DNA of 64,000 nucleotides from JACQFV01 sp964593585 (GCA_964593585.1 CAZQIZ010000008.1:1-64000), one strand, 5' to 3'; counted from the first letter of the stretch, positions 44,704 to 54,733 are shown. The notes: generated by a model not told the origin, from the sequence alone. Made by a program: numbers and translations.

Positions 44704-46290
44704 ATGACCTTGACTCGATCCGCATCGCTTGTGCCGGCCACCCTTCTGGCGTTGGGCCTGACGCTCTTTCATTCGACGGCGTCTCATGCGCAGGGGCGCA
44801 TTCTGCCCGACAGCGCGCTCTCGGCGACGCTCGACAGCCTGTCGGGGATGCCATTGCAGCTGTCGGAGGCCGTCCGGCACGCGCTGGCCAACTCGACAGC
44901 GGTCCGTGCCGCCCAGGCCGCCTATCTGGCCGCGCGCGGCGCCGCCCGCCGCGAAGCCGGCGCCTTCGATCCCGAACTGTTCTTCCAACTGAACTATCTG
45001 GACGATGAGCAGCCGACCGCCTCCTTCTTTGCCGGCGCGCCGACCCTGCTCACCACGACCACCACAACCACATCCGGCCTGCGTCTGCGTCTGCCGACCG
45101 GCACCAGTTTCGAATTGGCGCTCAACACCACCCGGTTGGAGACCAATTCCGGTTTCGCCTTTCTCAATCCGGAATACGACGCGTTCGGTTACTTGAGTTT
45201 CCGTCAGCCGCTCTTGCGCGGGTTCACCGCCTCCGGCGCCAAGGACTACCGTCAGGCGCGCCGTCAGCGCGATGCCGCGCGTGCGCGTTACGAACAGGCG
45301 ATCCTCGCGGCCACCGCCGAGGTCGAACGCGCTTACTGGGACCTCTACGCCACCGTGCGCGATTACGCCGTGCAGATTCTGACCGTCGAGCGCGGCCGGG
45401 CGTTGCGACGCGAGACCGAGTTGCGCGCCCAGGCCGGGCTGGTTGGCCCCAACCAGGTCGCCAATGCCCGCACCTTCCTCGCGCAACAGGAATTGCTTCT
45501 TCTTGATCTGGCCGAGCAACTCGATGCGCAGTCCGACCGGCTTGCCTCCTTGATCGGGGTCCGTCCCGTATCCGGCCACCCGCGCTTCATCCCCGTCGGC
45601 GATCCGCCGGCGCGCTTTGCGACCGCACCGGTCGACTCCCTGGTCGCCTTGGCGCAGCGCAACAACCTCGATCTGCGCGCGGCCGCGCAGGATGTCGAGG
45701 CCGCGGAGGTTCTCGCGCGCGCGGCTGGCTGGGAACTGCTGCCCACCGTTGACGTCGTCGGTTCGGTCGGCGGCAACGGGCTGGCCGGATCACCGCAGGA
45801 CGTCATCTTCGGCGATGACACGCTGCGCGTCGAGCGCCAGGGCGGTCTCGGCGATGCGATCAGCGAAGTGACCGGGCGTGACTATCCCAACTGGAGCATC
45901 GGCGTCGAGGTCACCATTCCGATCGGATTCCGCCAGGGACGCGGCGAGCGCGACCGGCTCAAGGCCGAGGTGCTGCTCTCCCAGGAGCGCCAACGCGAAC
46001 TGTCGCGGCTGCTCGAGGAACGTGTCCGCGCCACCCACCGTGAATTGACCAACGGCCAGGCCCGGCTCGACGCCGCCCGTGAGGGTGTCGATGCCGCCCA
46101 GGAACAAGTGCGCACTGGTCTCATAGAATTCCATAATGGCCGCACCACCGCCTTCGAGCTGGTGCGTCTGGCGGCCGATCTGGCCGCCGCGCAGCAACGC
46201 TACTCCGAGGCGCTGGCCCGGACCGCCAAGGCCGCCGCCACGCTGCGGGAACTGGCCGCCGACCCCGATGCGGTCACCGCAACGCCGTGA
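44704..46290 (+). CDS. TolC-family outer-membrane efflux protein
   Basis: The 528-residue protein has a signal peptide (cut near SHAQ) and two internally repeated outer-membrane-efflux halves. Each has long helices, such as YRQARRQRDAARARYEQAILAATAEVERAYW in the first half and DRLKAEVLLSQERQRELSRLLEERV in the second. TolC-type trimers form the outer-membrane duct of tripartite pumps. There is no lipobox, unlike OprM-type proteins. The membrane-fusion gene starts 13 bases after its stop. The longer open frame from 44665 lacks a better RBS. Confidence 0.9.
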   Translation: MTLTRSASLVPATLLALGLTLFHSTASHAQGRILPDSALSATLDSLSGMPLQLSEAVRHALANSTAVRAAQAAYLAARGAARREAGAFDPELFFQLNYLDDEQPTASFFAGAPTLLTTTTTTTSGLRLRLPTGTSFELALNTTRLETNSGFAFLNPEYDAFGYLSFRQPLLRGFTASGAKDYRQARRQRDAARARYEQAILAATAEVERAYWDLYATVRDYAVQILTVERGRALRRETELRAQAGLVGPNQVANARTFLAQQELLLLDLAEQLDAQSDRLASLIGVRPVSGHPRFIPVGDPPARFATAPVDSLVALAQRNNLDLRAAAQDVEAAEVLARAAGWELLPTVDVVGSVGGNGLAGSPQDVIFGDDTLRVERQGGLGDAISEVTGRDYPNWSIGVEVTIPIGFRQGRGERDRLKAEVLLSQERQRELSRLLEERVRATHRELTNGQARLDAAREGVDAAQEQVRTGLIEFHNGRTTAFELVRLAADLAAAQQRYSEALARTAKAAATLRELAADPDAVTATP

Positions 46291-46303
46291 AAGGACTGAC
46301 GAC

Positions 46304-47410
46304 ATGACACGCTTGATGACAATGATTCACAACCGACGCGCCGGCTGGATTCTGCTGACCGGCGCCCTGACGCTGGCCGCGGCCGGCTGCGGCACTCAAC
46401 AGGCCGGTGGCGGTGGATTCACCATGCCCCCCATGCCGGTCGAGGTCGCCCTGGCCTCCATGCAATCGGTCGCCGACAAGTTCGAGGCCGTCGGCACCAT
46501 CGAGGCGCTGGAGGCGATCAGCGTGGTGGCCGAAATCGACGCCGCCGTCGTCAGCCTGCCCTTCGAAGAGGGGGGAAGCGTCCGCAAGGGACAGCTGATC
46601 GCCCGGTTGGATGACTCGCAACTGAAAGCCGAAGTCGACCGTGCCGCGGCCGTGCGCGATCAGTCCCAGGCCACCTACGACCGCGTCAAGGCGGTGGTGG
46701 AGCAGAAGGCCGCCGCGCCGCAGGATCTCGATGACGCGCTGGCCGCCCTGCGCGTGGCCGAAGCCAATCTGGCCGCCGCCAAGGCCCGCTTCGACAAGAC
46801 CCGGATCACCGCGCCCTTCGACGGCATCGTCGGCGCACGCCGCGTCAGCGTCGGCGCCTTCCTGCGCGCCGGCGAGACCATCACCGATCTGGCCAACATC
46901 GACGAGATCCGCGTGATCTTCTCGGCGCCCGAACGGTTCCTGCCGCAGCTGACCCGCGGCGCCGATGTCACGATCTGGACCCCGGCCTATCCCGGCCACA
47001 CCCACACCGGCAAGATCGCTGTGATCGAGCCGGTGGTCGATCCGGCCACACGCACCGCGCGGATCGTGGCGCGCGTGCCCAACCCCGATGGCGAGTTCCG
47101 CCCCGGGATGTCCGCCAACGTCGCCGCCGAGCTGGCCCGCCGCGACAGCGCCATCACCATTCCCAACGAGGCCATCTTCGCCAACGCCGGGCAGATGTTC
47201 GTTTTCCTGGTCAATCCCGACAGCACCGTCGCCCGCGCCGCGATCACCGTCGGCACGCGGCTGGCCGATGTCGCCGAAATCACCGCCGGTCTGACGCCCG
47301 GCAGCGTCGTCGTGCGCGCCGGTCACCAGAAACTCTTTGAAGGCGCGCGCGTCATGCCGATTGCCGACGCCGGCGCCGGGACCAGCGCGAATGCGCCCAC
47401 GGCCCAGTAG
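46304..47410 (+). CDS. RND efflux membrane-fusion protein (lipoprotein)
   Basis: This 368-residue periplasmic adaptor has a type II signal with a possible lipidation cysteine, Cys29 (LAAAGCG). The usual order of domains follows: a barrel-sandwich hybrid strand GTIEALEAISVVAEIDAAVVSLPFEEG, a short alpha-hairpin (about 105-170), the second lipoyl half RITAPFDGIVGARRVSVGAFL, a beta barrel and a membrane-proximal domain. It joins the RND pump to TolC. GAAAGGA lies before the ATG. Confidence 0.92.
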   Translation: MTRLMTMIHNRRAGWILLTGALTLAAAGCGTQQAGGGGFTMPPMPVEVALASMQSVADKFEAVGTIEALEAISVVAEIDAAVVSLPFEEGGSVRKGQLIARLDDSQLKAEVDRAAAVRDQSQATYDRVKAVVEQKAAAPQDLDDALAALRVAEANLAAAKARFDKTRITAPFDGIVGARRVSVGAFLRAGETITDLANIDEIRVIFSAPERFLPQLTRGADVTIWTPAYPGHTHTGKIAVIEPVVDPATRTARIVARVPNPDGEFRPGMSANVAAELARRDSAITIPNEAIFANAGQMFVFLVNPDSTVARAAITVGTRLADVAEITAGLTPGSVVVRAGHQKLFEGARVMPIADAGAGTSANAPTAQ

Positions 47411-47437
47411 GCCGAATCAGACACGAGGGCTGTCCGT

Positions 47438-50400
47438 ATGAAACTAAGCGAGACTTCCATCCGCCGGCCGGTGTTTGCCACCGTCATGAGTCTGGCGATC
47501 GTCCTCTTCGGCGTGATCGCCTTCACACGCCTGCCGGTGCGCGAATATCCCGATATCGACCCGCCGATCATCTCGGTGGTAACGCTCTACCGCGGCGCCA
47601 GTCCCAGTGTGGTCGAGACCGAAATCACCAACGTCCTCGAGGAGCAATTCGCCACCCTCGAAGGGGTCAAGACCCTCAGCTCCGCGTCGCGCGAGGGCGG
47701 ATCGGTCATCACCATTGAGTTCGAACTGGACCGCGATGTCGACGAGGCCGCCAACGATGTCCGTGACCGTGTCTCGCGCATCCGCGGCCAACTGCCGGAG
47801 GAAGTCGAAGATCCGGTCATCTCCAAAGTCGACGCCAACGCCCAGGCGATCATGTGGCTGGCGCTTTCCAGCGAAACCTACGATGGACTGCAGTTGAGCG
47901 AGACCGCCGACCGGGTGCTCAAGGAGCGCGTCCAGCGCCTCGACGGCGTCGGGTCGGTGATCATCGGCGGCGAGCGCCGCTACGCCATGCGCGTCTGGCT
48001 CGACCCCCTGCGGCTGGCGGCGCATGGGCTCACCGTCCAGGATATCGAAGCCGCCATCCGCCGCGAAAACGCCGAGATCCCCGGCGGACGCGTCGAAGGC
48101 GACCTGCGCGAGTTCGCCGTCCGCACCCGCGGCGAACTCTCCCGCCCCGAGGAATTCGGCGCCATCATCGTCGCACAGAAAGACGATGAGGCCGTGCGCC
48201 TGCGCGATGTCGCCGATGTCGCCGTCGGCGCCGAAGACGAACGCACCGTCGCCCGCTGGAATGGCCAGACCGCCGTCGGGCTCGGCATCGTCAAGCAATC
48301 GAAGGCCAGCACCGTCGATGTCGCCCGGGCCGTCCGCGACGCCCTCCCGGAGTTGATTCAACTTCTGCCCGAGGGCATGAAGCTTGCCGTCGCGTATGAC
48401 TCCTCCGAATTCATCAATGACTCGATCGCCGAGGTTGCTGAGACGCTCCTGATCGCCATGTGCCTGGTGGTCCTGGTGGTGCTCGCCTTCCTCAAGAGCT
48501 TCCGCGCCACCGCCATTCCGTCGCTGGCTATTCCGGTCTCGATCATCGGCGCGCTGGCCGTGGCCTACTTCGCCGGTTTCACCATCAACATCCTGACGCT
48601 GCTGGCGATGGTACTTTCGATCGGACTGGTCGTCGATGACGCCATTGTCGTGCTCGAAAACATCTACCGGCACATGGAGATGGGCAAGGACCGCCGGCGC
48701 GCCGCCTTCGATGGCAGCCGCGAGATCGGTTTTGCCGTCATCGCCACCACCATCGCCCTGGTCGCCGTCTTTGTCCCGCTCGCCTTCCTGACCGGCTCGG
48801 TCGGACGGCTCTTCAACGAGTTTGGCATCACCGTCGCCGTGGCCGTGCTCATCTCGGGGTTCGTCGCGCTGACAATGACCCCGATGCTCTCCTCGAAGAT
48901 CTTGCGGCCGCTGCACACCGGCAGCTCGAGTTGGGCGTCGCGCTCCTTCGATGCCTTCTTCGATGCGCTCGACCGCGTCTATCACCGCGTCCTGACCGGG
49001 GCGCTGCGGCGCCGCGGCCTCATGCTCGGCGCCGGCGTCCTGACCATCGGGCTCGCGCTGGCTCTGTTCAAGCTCCTGCCCAGCGAACTGGTCCCGACTG
49101 AGGACCGCGGTCTGGGATTCGGCATCGTGATCGCCCCCGAGGGCGCGACGTTGGAGTACACTGACAAATACGTCCGCCAGATCGAACAGCAACTGCTGGC
49201 CCTGCCCGAGCGCCAAGGGCTGTTCACGGCCATCGGGCTGGGATTCAACGGTCCCGGACAGGTGACCAACGCCTTCATGTTCCTGCGCCTCACGCCGCGC
49301 GAGGAGCGCACCCGCTCGCAGCAGGAGATTGTGCAATCGCTCTTCCCGCAACTGATGGCCATCCCTGGGGTGTTGGCTTTCGTCATCAACCCGCCCAGCA
49401 TCGGCGGCGGTGTCTCGTCGACGCCCGTTTCCTATGTGCTGCAGGCCGACAGTTATGAGGACCTCAGCCAGGGCGTCGGCATCATGATGGCCGAAGCGTC
49501 ACAACTCGGCTACATGATCAACCTTGACTCCGATCTGCGCCTCAACAAGCCGCAACTGGATATCGATATCGACCGCGAACGCGCCGCCAATCTTGGGGTG
49601 TCGGTCACGGCCATCGGCTCGACGCTGGAGACTTTCCTCGGTGGACGCACCGTCACCAATTTCAAGCGCGGCACCAAGCAGTACGATGTCATCGTGCAGA
49701 TGCGGCCGCAGTCGCGCGCCACCCCCGATGCGGTGCAGGACATCTACGTTCGCGGCAACACCGGGCTGGTCCAGCTTGCCAACGTCGTCAACATCCGCGA
49801 GAGCGTCACGCCCAAGGAACTGAACCATTACAACCGCGTGCGCTCCGCCACCATCACCGCCAGTCTGGCCCCCGGCGCGACCGTGGGGCAGGCGCTTGAT
49901 GACCTGGATCGCATCGCCCGCGAGAAGCTGCCCGCCGGCATCAAGCGCGAATATTCCGGCCAGTCCCTCGAGTACAAGTCGTCGAGCACGAGCTTGTATC
50001 TCATGTTCCTGCTGGCGGTCATTTTCATCTACCTGGTGCTGGCCGCCCAGTTCGAGAGTTTCGTGCACCCGCTGACCATCCTGCTGTCGGTGCCGCTCGC
50101 GGTCTTCGGGGCGCTGCTGACCCTGTTTATCTTTCGCGAGAGTCTCAACATCTACTCGCAGATCGGCCTCATCATGCTGATCGGGCTGGTGACGAAGAAC
50201 TCGATTTTGATCGTCGAGTTCGCCAACCAACTGCGTGCCCAGGGCAGGGCGGTGATTGACGCGGTCATCGAGGCCTCGACCATCCGGCTGCGTCCGATTC
50301 TGATGACCTCGTTTTCGACCATTTTCGGCATCCTGCCAATCGCGCTTGGCTTGGGCGCCGGCGCCGAATCGCGCCGCCCGCTCGGTCTGGCCGTCGTTGG

Positions 50401-50575
50401 CGGCGTGTTCTTCTCCACCTTCCTCACGCTGGTGCTGGTGCCGGTCGTGTACACGTTGCTCGCGCGCTTTGTCTCCGCACGGGCCATCGTCGAGAATCCC
50501 GAGCCGGTCGCGACCGCGCACGGCCATGCGCTCCCAGGCCCGATCCCCGGCGCCCAGCCCGCCACACCGCAATAA
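47438..50575 (+). CDS. RND-family multidrug efflux pump (AcrB/HAE1-like)
   Basis: The 1045-residue inner-membrane trimer exports hydrophobic or amphiphilic compounds using protons. It has 12 helices and two large periplasmic loops. The start SETSIRRPVFATVMSLAI, the proton-relay pair Asp400-Asp401 in IGLVVDDAIVVLENI and the lysine in LVTKNSILIVEFANQ mark the HAE1 drug class rather than the heavy-metal class. RIRGQLPEEVEDPVI and RPILMTSFSTIFGILPIAL are also typical. Substrates cannot be named. A hairpin follows 11 bases after the stop. Confidence 0.94.
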   Translation: MKLSETSIRRPVFATVMSLAIVLFGVIAFTRLPVREYPDIDPPIISVVTLYRGASPSVVETEITNVLEEQFATLEGVKTLSSASREGGSVITIEFELDRDVDEAANDVRDRVSRIRGQLPEEVEDPVISKVDANAQAIMWLALSSETYDGLQLSETADRVLKERVQRLDGVGSVIIGGERRYAMRVWLDPLRLAAHGLTVQDIEAAIRRENAEIPGGRVEGDLREFAVRTRGELSRPEEFGAIIVAQKDDEAVRLRDVADVAVGAEDERTVARWNGQTAVGLGIVKQSKASTVDVARAVRDALPELIQLLPEGMKLAVAYDSSEFINDSIAEVAETLLIAMCLVVLVVLAFLKSFRATAIPSLAIPVSIIGALAVAYFAGFTINILTLLAMVLSIGLVVDDAIVVLENIYRHMEMGKDRRRAAFDGSREIGFAVIATTIALVAVFVPLAFLTGSVGRLFNEFGITVAVAVLISGFVALTMTPMLSSKILRPLHTGSSSWASRSFDAFFDALDRVYHRVLTGALRRRGLMLGAGVLTIGLALALFKLLPSELVPTEDRGLGFGIVIAPEGATLEYTDKYVRQIEQQLLALPERQGLFTAIGLGFNGPGQVTNAFMFLRLTPREERTRSQQEIVQSLFPQLMAIPGVLAFVINPPSIGGGVSSTPVSYVLQADSYEDLSQGVGIMMAEASQLGYMINLDSDLRLNKPQLDIDIDRERAANLGVSVTAIGSTLETFLGGRTVTNFKRGTKQYDVIVQMRPQSRATPDAVQDIYVRGNTGLVQLANVVNIRESVTPKELNHYNRVRSATITASLAPGATVGQALDDLDRIAREKLPAGIKREYSGQSLEYKSSSTSLYLMFLLAVIFIYLVLAAQFESFVHPLTILLSVPLAVFGALLTLFIFRESLNIYSQIGLIMLIGLVTKNSILIVEFANQLRAQGRAVIDAVIEASTIRLRPILMTSFSTIFGILPIALGLGAGAESRRPLGLAVVGGVFFSTFLTLVLVPVVYTLLARFVSARAIVENPEPVATAHGHALPGPIPGAQPATPQ

Positions 50576-50586
50576 TCGTGTCTTTC

Positions 50587-50624
50587 GGAATGGCTGTCGC
50601 CTGCTTGACGGCGACAGTCATTCC
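50587..50624. terminator. Hairpin after the RND pump gene
   Basis: Fifteen-base arms (50587-50601, 50610-50624) pair with one mismatch around TGCTTGAC. There is no T run on either strand, so the terminator role is uncertain. Confidence 0.45.
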
Positions 50625-50767
50625 GCGACCATTCTCTCAGCCCGCTTCATTGGCCGCCCGCCTCGCTTGACTTTGACCGTGCTCGGAATTAGGATGGAGT
50701 CAGGCGGAATTGCGTTCCCGCACCCCGCACTCCGATCCCCGCCAGCCACCCGATTCAAGGAGGAACG

Positions 50768-52192
50768 ATGGGACCTGTGAAAGTCGCCACGTTGGCAGGC
50801 GTAGCCACCGAAGTTCCGTCGGATGCCGTAACGCAACTGCGCGCGCGACTGCGGGGCGCGTTGCTGCAATCCGGCGATCCGGGCTACGATGACGCGCGCA
50901 CGCTCTGGAACGCGATGATCGACCGTCGTCCGGCCCTCGTCGCGCAGTGCGCCGGCGCCGCCGATGTCGCCGCGGTCGTCGCCTTCGCACGCGAACGCAA
51001 TTTGCTGTTGGCCATCAAGGGCGGCGGTCACAACATCGCCGGCAACGCCGTCTGCGACGGCGGCGTGCTGGTGGAATTCTCCCGGATGAAGACCGTCGAG
51101 ATCGACGCGAAGGCGAAAGTCGCGCGCGTCGGACCGGGCGCGACCCTGGGCGATTTCGATCAGGCGGCGCAGAAGCATGGCCTGGCCACGCCGCTGGGCA
51201 TCAACTCCACGACCGGAGTCGCCGGCCTGACGCTCGGCGGCGGCTTCGGATGGCTGTCACGACGCTTCGGAATGACCATCGACAACCTGCTGGCCTGCGA
51301 AGTGGTGCTGGCCGATGGACGCGTCGTCACCGCCAGCGAGAAGGAAAACGCTGATCTTTTCTGGGCGCTGCGCGGCGGCGGCGGCAATTTTGGCATCGTC
51401 ACCCGCTTCGATTTTCGTCTGCATCCGGTCGGTCCCGAAATCCTCGCGGGGCTTTTTGTCTTCCCGCTGTCCGATGCCCGCTCCGCGTTGAAAAAGTACC
51501 GCGATTACATCCAGTCGCTCGGCGATGAGACTACTGTCTGGGTCGTGATGCGCAAGGCGCCGCCGTTGCCGTTTCTGCCCGCGTCCGTCCATGGCACGGA
51601 AGTCATTGTCTTTCCCGTCTTTCATTCCGGCGACCCCGAGGCCGGTCGGCGGGCGATCGAGCCGGTGCGTCACTTCGGCACACTGCTCGGCGAGGCGATC
51701 GGCATGCAGCCCTACACCGCCTGGCAGGCGGGCTTCGATCCACTGCTCACACCCGGCGCGCGCAACTACTGGAAGTCGCACAATCTGGCGGAACTCAAGG
51801 ATGGCCTGATCGATCTGCTTATCGAGTACATCGGCAAATTGCCTTCCGACCAGTGTGAGATCTTCCTCGGCGGCATCGGCGCGGCCACCGCGCGGCCGGC
51901 CCGCGACGCCATGGCGTACTCGCAGCGCGACACCGTCTATGCCATGAACGTGCACAGCCGCTGGGACAATCCCGCCGATGACCAGAAATGCATTCAGTGG
52001 GCGCGCGACTTCTGCCAGAAGACCGAGCCGTATGCCACCGGCGGCGTGTATGTCAACTTCCTGACCGCCGACGAAATGTCCCGTGTGCGCGCGGCCTATG
52101 GCCCCAACTACGACCGCCTCGTCGCGGCCAAGCAGAAGTACGATCCGGGCAACCTCTTCCGGATGAACATGAACATCGCGCCGGCGCGATGA
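50768..52192 (+). CDS. FAD-linked oxidase, berberine-bridge-like
   Basis: This 474-residue protein has a PCMH-type FAD domain: LLAIKGGGHNIAG with His88, the residue to which FAD is covalently attached in this family, then GVAGLTLGGGFGWLSRRFGM and LFWALRGGGGNFGIVTRF. It ends with a BBE domain (YVNFL, then YDPGNLFRMNMNI). The second covalent cysteine of plant berberine-bridge enzymes is absent, so a single flavin bond is expected. Relatives oxidise sugars or alkaloid-like compounds; the substrate is unknown. AGGAGGAACG lies before the ATG. It appears to be a single-gene unit between repeats. Confidence 0.88.
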   Translation: MGPVKVATLAGVATEVPSDAVTQLRARLRGALLQSGDPGYDDARTLWNAMIDRRPALVAQCAGAADVAAVVAFARERNLLLAIKGGGHNIAGNAVCDGGVLVEFSRMKTVEIDAKAKVARVGPGATLGDFDQAAQKHGLATPLGINSTTGVAGLTLGGGFGWLSRRFGMTIDNLLACEVVLADGRVVTASEKENADLFWALRGGGGNFGIVTRFDFRLHPVGPEILAGLFVFPLSDARSALKKYRDYIQSLGDETTVWVVMRKAPPLPFLPASVHGTEVIVFPVFHSGDPEAGRRAIEPVRHFGTLLGEAIGMQPYTAWQAGFDPLLTPGARNYWKSHNLAELKDGLIDLLIEYIGKLPSDQCEIFLGGIGAATARPARDAMAYSQRDTVYAMNVHSRWDNPADDQKCIQWARDFCQKTEPYATGGVYVNFLTADEMSRVRAAYGPNYDRLVAAKQKYDPGNLFRMNMNIAPAR

Positions 52193-52266
52193 TCTTTATC
52201 CCGGGTCCGGCGAAATCGACGTGAGGCGCTCCGAGGCCGCGCGATGATCACGGGCCGGGGAAAAGT

Positions 52267-52452
52267 ATTGCTTCGTCGTCGCCTGCGCCTCCCGCTTGGC
52301 TCCTCCTCGCAACGACGGAGAGGCCTTCACGATGGCCGCGGTGCGGTTCCTACCGCTTTGATAGCGGTCTATTCCATACCTACGTCTAGTACCCCTCCGT
52401 CATTGCGAGGAGGCCCGGTCGGCCTCAGGCGGACCTGGCCGACGAAGCAATC
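52267..52452. repeat. Second inverted pair of GATTGCTTCGTCG-family elements
   Basis: Copies at 52267-52317 and 52398-52452 face each other, 80 bases apart, with the ends ATTGCTTCGTCG and CATTGCGAGGAGG. The 485-base gap 52193-52677 holds these repeats and otherwise no supported gene; the first 60 bases of the open frame before dtd are not conserved in type. Confidence 0.65.
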
Positions 52453-52677
52453 TTTATTGTCCGCCTCCGAACGAGGCACTAGTAAGGTCTTGAAATTCAT
52501 AAGATTATAGTCAGACGATAAAGCGCGGAATTACTTCGCCATCGCCGTCACTTCCTGCCATTCTACAACTATCGACATTTCAACAAGATACCAGACTGAT
52601 CGCGGAGATTTCTCTTGACGGCCAGCACACGCCGCCGTACCGTCTTTCCCATTGTCTGTCTTGCGGTTGTACAAATC

Positions 52678-53115
52678 ATGCGAATCTGTCTGCAAAGAGT
52701 CCGGAGCGGCCGGGTCAAAGTCGACAACGAGGTTGTCGGCGAGATCGAATCCGGCCTGGTCCTGCTGGTCGGCTTCAAAACCGGCGACGATGAGTCCCAG
52801 CTCGAGCCAATGGCGCGACGGATCGCCAATTTGCGCATCTTTGAGGACGACCAGGGAAAGATGAACCTCTCGCTTCTGGATCTCGGATACTCCGTCTTGG
52901 TCGTTTCGCAGTTCACCCTCTATGCCGACACCGAAAAAGGCCGCCGCCCCTCGTTTACCGGGGCGCTGGAACCGGCGCTGGCGGAGAAATATTACTTGCG
53001 GCTGGTCGAGGTGTTTCGGAGTATGAACCTGAATGTCGCCACCGGGAAGTTCGGCGCGAAAATGCTGGTCGAAATCGCCAACTGGGGCCCGGTGACGCTC
53101 GTTCTGGACGCGTGA
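52678..53115 (+). CDS. dtd: D-aminoacyl-tRNA deacylase
   Basis: This frees tRNA from mischarged D-amino acids and glycine. The 145-residue protein has the family start MRICLQRVRSGRVKVDN, the catalytic SQFTLYAD (77-84) with GRRPSFTGA, and the C-terminal NWGPVTLVLD containing the Gly-cisPro dipeptide that rejects L-amino acids. An upstream in-frame extension to 52615 is not conserved, so I took the ATG at 52678. Its stop overlaps the GTG start of maf (GTGA), and a chain of overlaps continues to the rodZ-like gene. Confidence 0.94.
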   Translation: MRICLQRVRSGRVKVDNEVVGEIESGLVLLVGFKTGDDESQLEPMARRIANLRIFEDDQGKMNLSLLDLGYSVLVVSQFTLYADTEKGRRPSFTGALEPALAEKYYLRLVEVFRSMNLNVATGKFGAKMLVEIANWGPVTLVLDA

Positions 53116-53771
53116 AATGGACGCAACGAGACTGGTCGGAACGCCTCGCGTGCGGGCTGTGGGCAGAGGATGCCGCGGCGGCGCGTCTCCGTGCGCTCTT
53201 GGCCGGACAGACGGTGATTCTCGCGTCGGCATCTCCGCGACGGCGCGCGATACTGCGGCAGTGCCGCATCCGCTTCCGCGTCTGGACGCACACGCTCGAC
53301 GAGCCCCCGCCGCAGGGTCCCGATTGGCGCGGCTGGGTGCGTCGCTGGGCCTGGCGCAAGGCGGCCGATGCCGCCGCCCATCAGCGCCGCGGACTGGTGA
53401 TTGCGGCGGACACCATCGTCGTCCAGGGTCCGTACGGGCTGGGCAAGCCGCGCACACACGCTCAGGCGCGCGCGATGTTGCGTTCACTCTCCGGCCGGAC
53501 ACATCAGGTCTACACCGGCGTGGCGGTCATCAACGTTACTGCGGCACGGCACGCCGCCGGTTCGGCGGTGTCACACGTTCATTTTCGCCGTCTCTCGGAT
53601 CGGGAGATCGCCGGCTACATACGCTCCGGCGAGCCCGCCGATAAGGCCGGCGCGTACGCGATACAAGGGGGAGGGGGACAGTTCGTGGACCGTATCGCCG
53701 GTCCGCTCGACAACATCATCGGATTGCCGGTGGGTTGCCTGAACGCTGTCCTCGCACGGGTTCTCAGATGA
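53112..53771 (+). CDS. maf: Maf-family nucleotide pyrophosphatase
   Basis: This 219-residue protein carries the Maf signatures VILASASPRRRAIL (35-48), VIAADTIVV with GLGKPRTHAQARAML, and GEPADKAGAYAIQGGGGQFVDRIAGPLDNIIGLP. Maf proteins hydrolyse non-canonical or pyrimidine nucleoside triphosphates and are linked to division arrest. The first 32 residues are an extra N-terminal stretch compared with typical Maf (about 190 residues), and the TRVYSGVAV-type block reads HQVYTGVAVIN. It overlaps dtd at its start and the rodZ-like gene at its end by four bases each. Confidence 0.92.
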   Translation: MKWTQRDWSERLACGLWAEDAAAARLRALLAGQTVILASASPRRRAILRQCRIRFRVWTHTLDEPPPQGPDWRGWVRRWAWRKAADAAAHQRRGLVIAADTIVVQGPYGLGKPRTHAQARAMLRSLSGRTHQVYTGVAVINVTAARHAAGSAVSHVHFRRLSDREIAGYIRSGEPADKAGAYAIQGGGGQFVDRIAGPLDNIIGLPVGCLNAVLARVLR

Positions 53772-54733
53772 CAAACGGCCGCAATGACACAGGCAGCGCG
53801 CCCGAGCCCGGCAACACACCGGGCGCCGGGCGTATCGACATCGCCGCCGGCGAAATCGACATCACCAAAGACCGTCTCGGCGAAATCCTCGCCGCGCGCC
53901 GTCACCAACTCGGCCTCAAGATCGAGGAGATCGCCGAGGACATCAAGATTCGCGCCGAGTACCTCCGCTTTCTCGAGCAGGAGGCCTTCGACAAACTGCC
54001 CACGCCCGAGTACGGCCGTCTGTTCCTCAAATCCTACGCCGAGCGGCTGGGGCTCAACATCAGCGACATCTATGCCCTCTACGATGTCCATCATCGTCCG
54101 GCCTGGATGCCGCCGGCCCGCACCCGCGTCACGGCGACCGATGCGAGCATGCCCATCGGCCCAACCCCGCGTCTGCCCGCCGCCAAGCCGATCCCGTCGA
54201 AGGTCTGGCTCTATGTCATCTTTGGCATCGTCGCGCTGGCGCTGGTCATCTTCGGCGTGATGAAGCTGGTCGAATCTCGCAAGTCCGCCGACGCCGCCCC
54301 GTCGACGCCCACGTCGTACGTCGGGCAGCGGCCCGTGCGAGAGCCGGAGCCCGCGACAACCGCGCCGGTCGCTACGGCCGCGACCGACACCGCCGCGACT
54401 TCCGACGCAGCCGCCACCGACACCGCCGAGGTCCTTATCCCCGATGTGATGGAATTGACGCTCACCTTCAATGAGCTGACCTGGGTCGAGTTGTTTGCCG
54501 ACAACGACAGCATCACTTCGCGCAACTACCAGCCCGGGGAGGTCCTCGCCGCCAAGGGGCTCGACCGGTTCATCCTCTCGCTGGGAAAGACCGACGGCGT
54601 CGAAGCCTCCGTCAACGGCCGTCCGCTGAAGCCGTTTAGGTCCTGGACCAATCGTCTCAGAAGCCTGCTCATCAACGCCGACTCGATTGCCGCCTGGATG
54701 TTGCCCGTTCCGGCCGGAGGCCCGATTCAGTGA
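53768..54733 (+). CDS. RodZ-like membrane protein (HTH_25, TM, DUF4115)
   Basis: The 321-residue protein has a cytoplasmic helix-turn-helix (about 35-105; LGEILAARRHQLGLKIEEIAEDIKI and FDKLPTPEYGRLFLKSYA), one membrane helix (146-166), a Pro/Thr/Ala-rich periplasmic linker and a C-terminal beta domain (about 232-321; LTLTFNELTWVELFAD) matching DUF4115. RodZ links MreB to the cell-wall elongation machinery. MreB contact cannot be judged from sequence, and mreB is not in the window. ATGA overlap with maf indicates coupling. Confidence 0.85.
   Translation: MTNGRNDTGSAPEPGNTPGAGRIDIAAGEIDITKDRLGEILAARRHQLGLKIEEIAEDIKIRAEYLRFLEQEAFDKLPTPEYGRLFLKSYAERLGLNISDIYALYDVHHRPAWMPPARTRVTATDASMPIGPTPRLPAAKPIPSKVWLYVIFGIVALALVIFGVMKLVESRKSADAAPSTPTSYVGQRPVREPEPATTAPVATAATDTAATSDAAATDTAEVLIPDVMELTLTFNELTWVELFADNDSITSRNYQPGEVLAAKGLDRFILSLGKTDGVEASVNGRPLKPFRSWTNRLRSLLINADSIAAWMLPVPAGGPIQ

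Noticed and set aside
47444..49351. 635-codon minus-strand frame opposite the RND pump
   Set aside because: Shadow frame with no RBS or domain; the pump on the plus strand is full length and strongly conserved in motif content.
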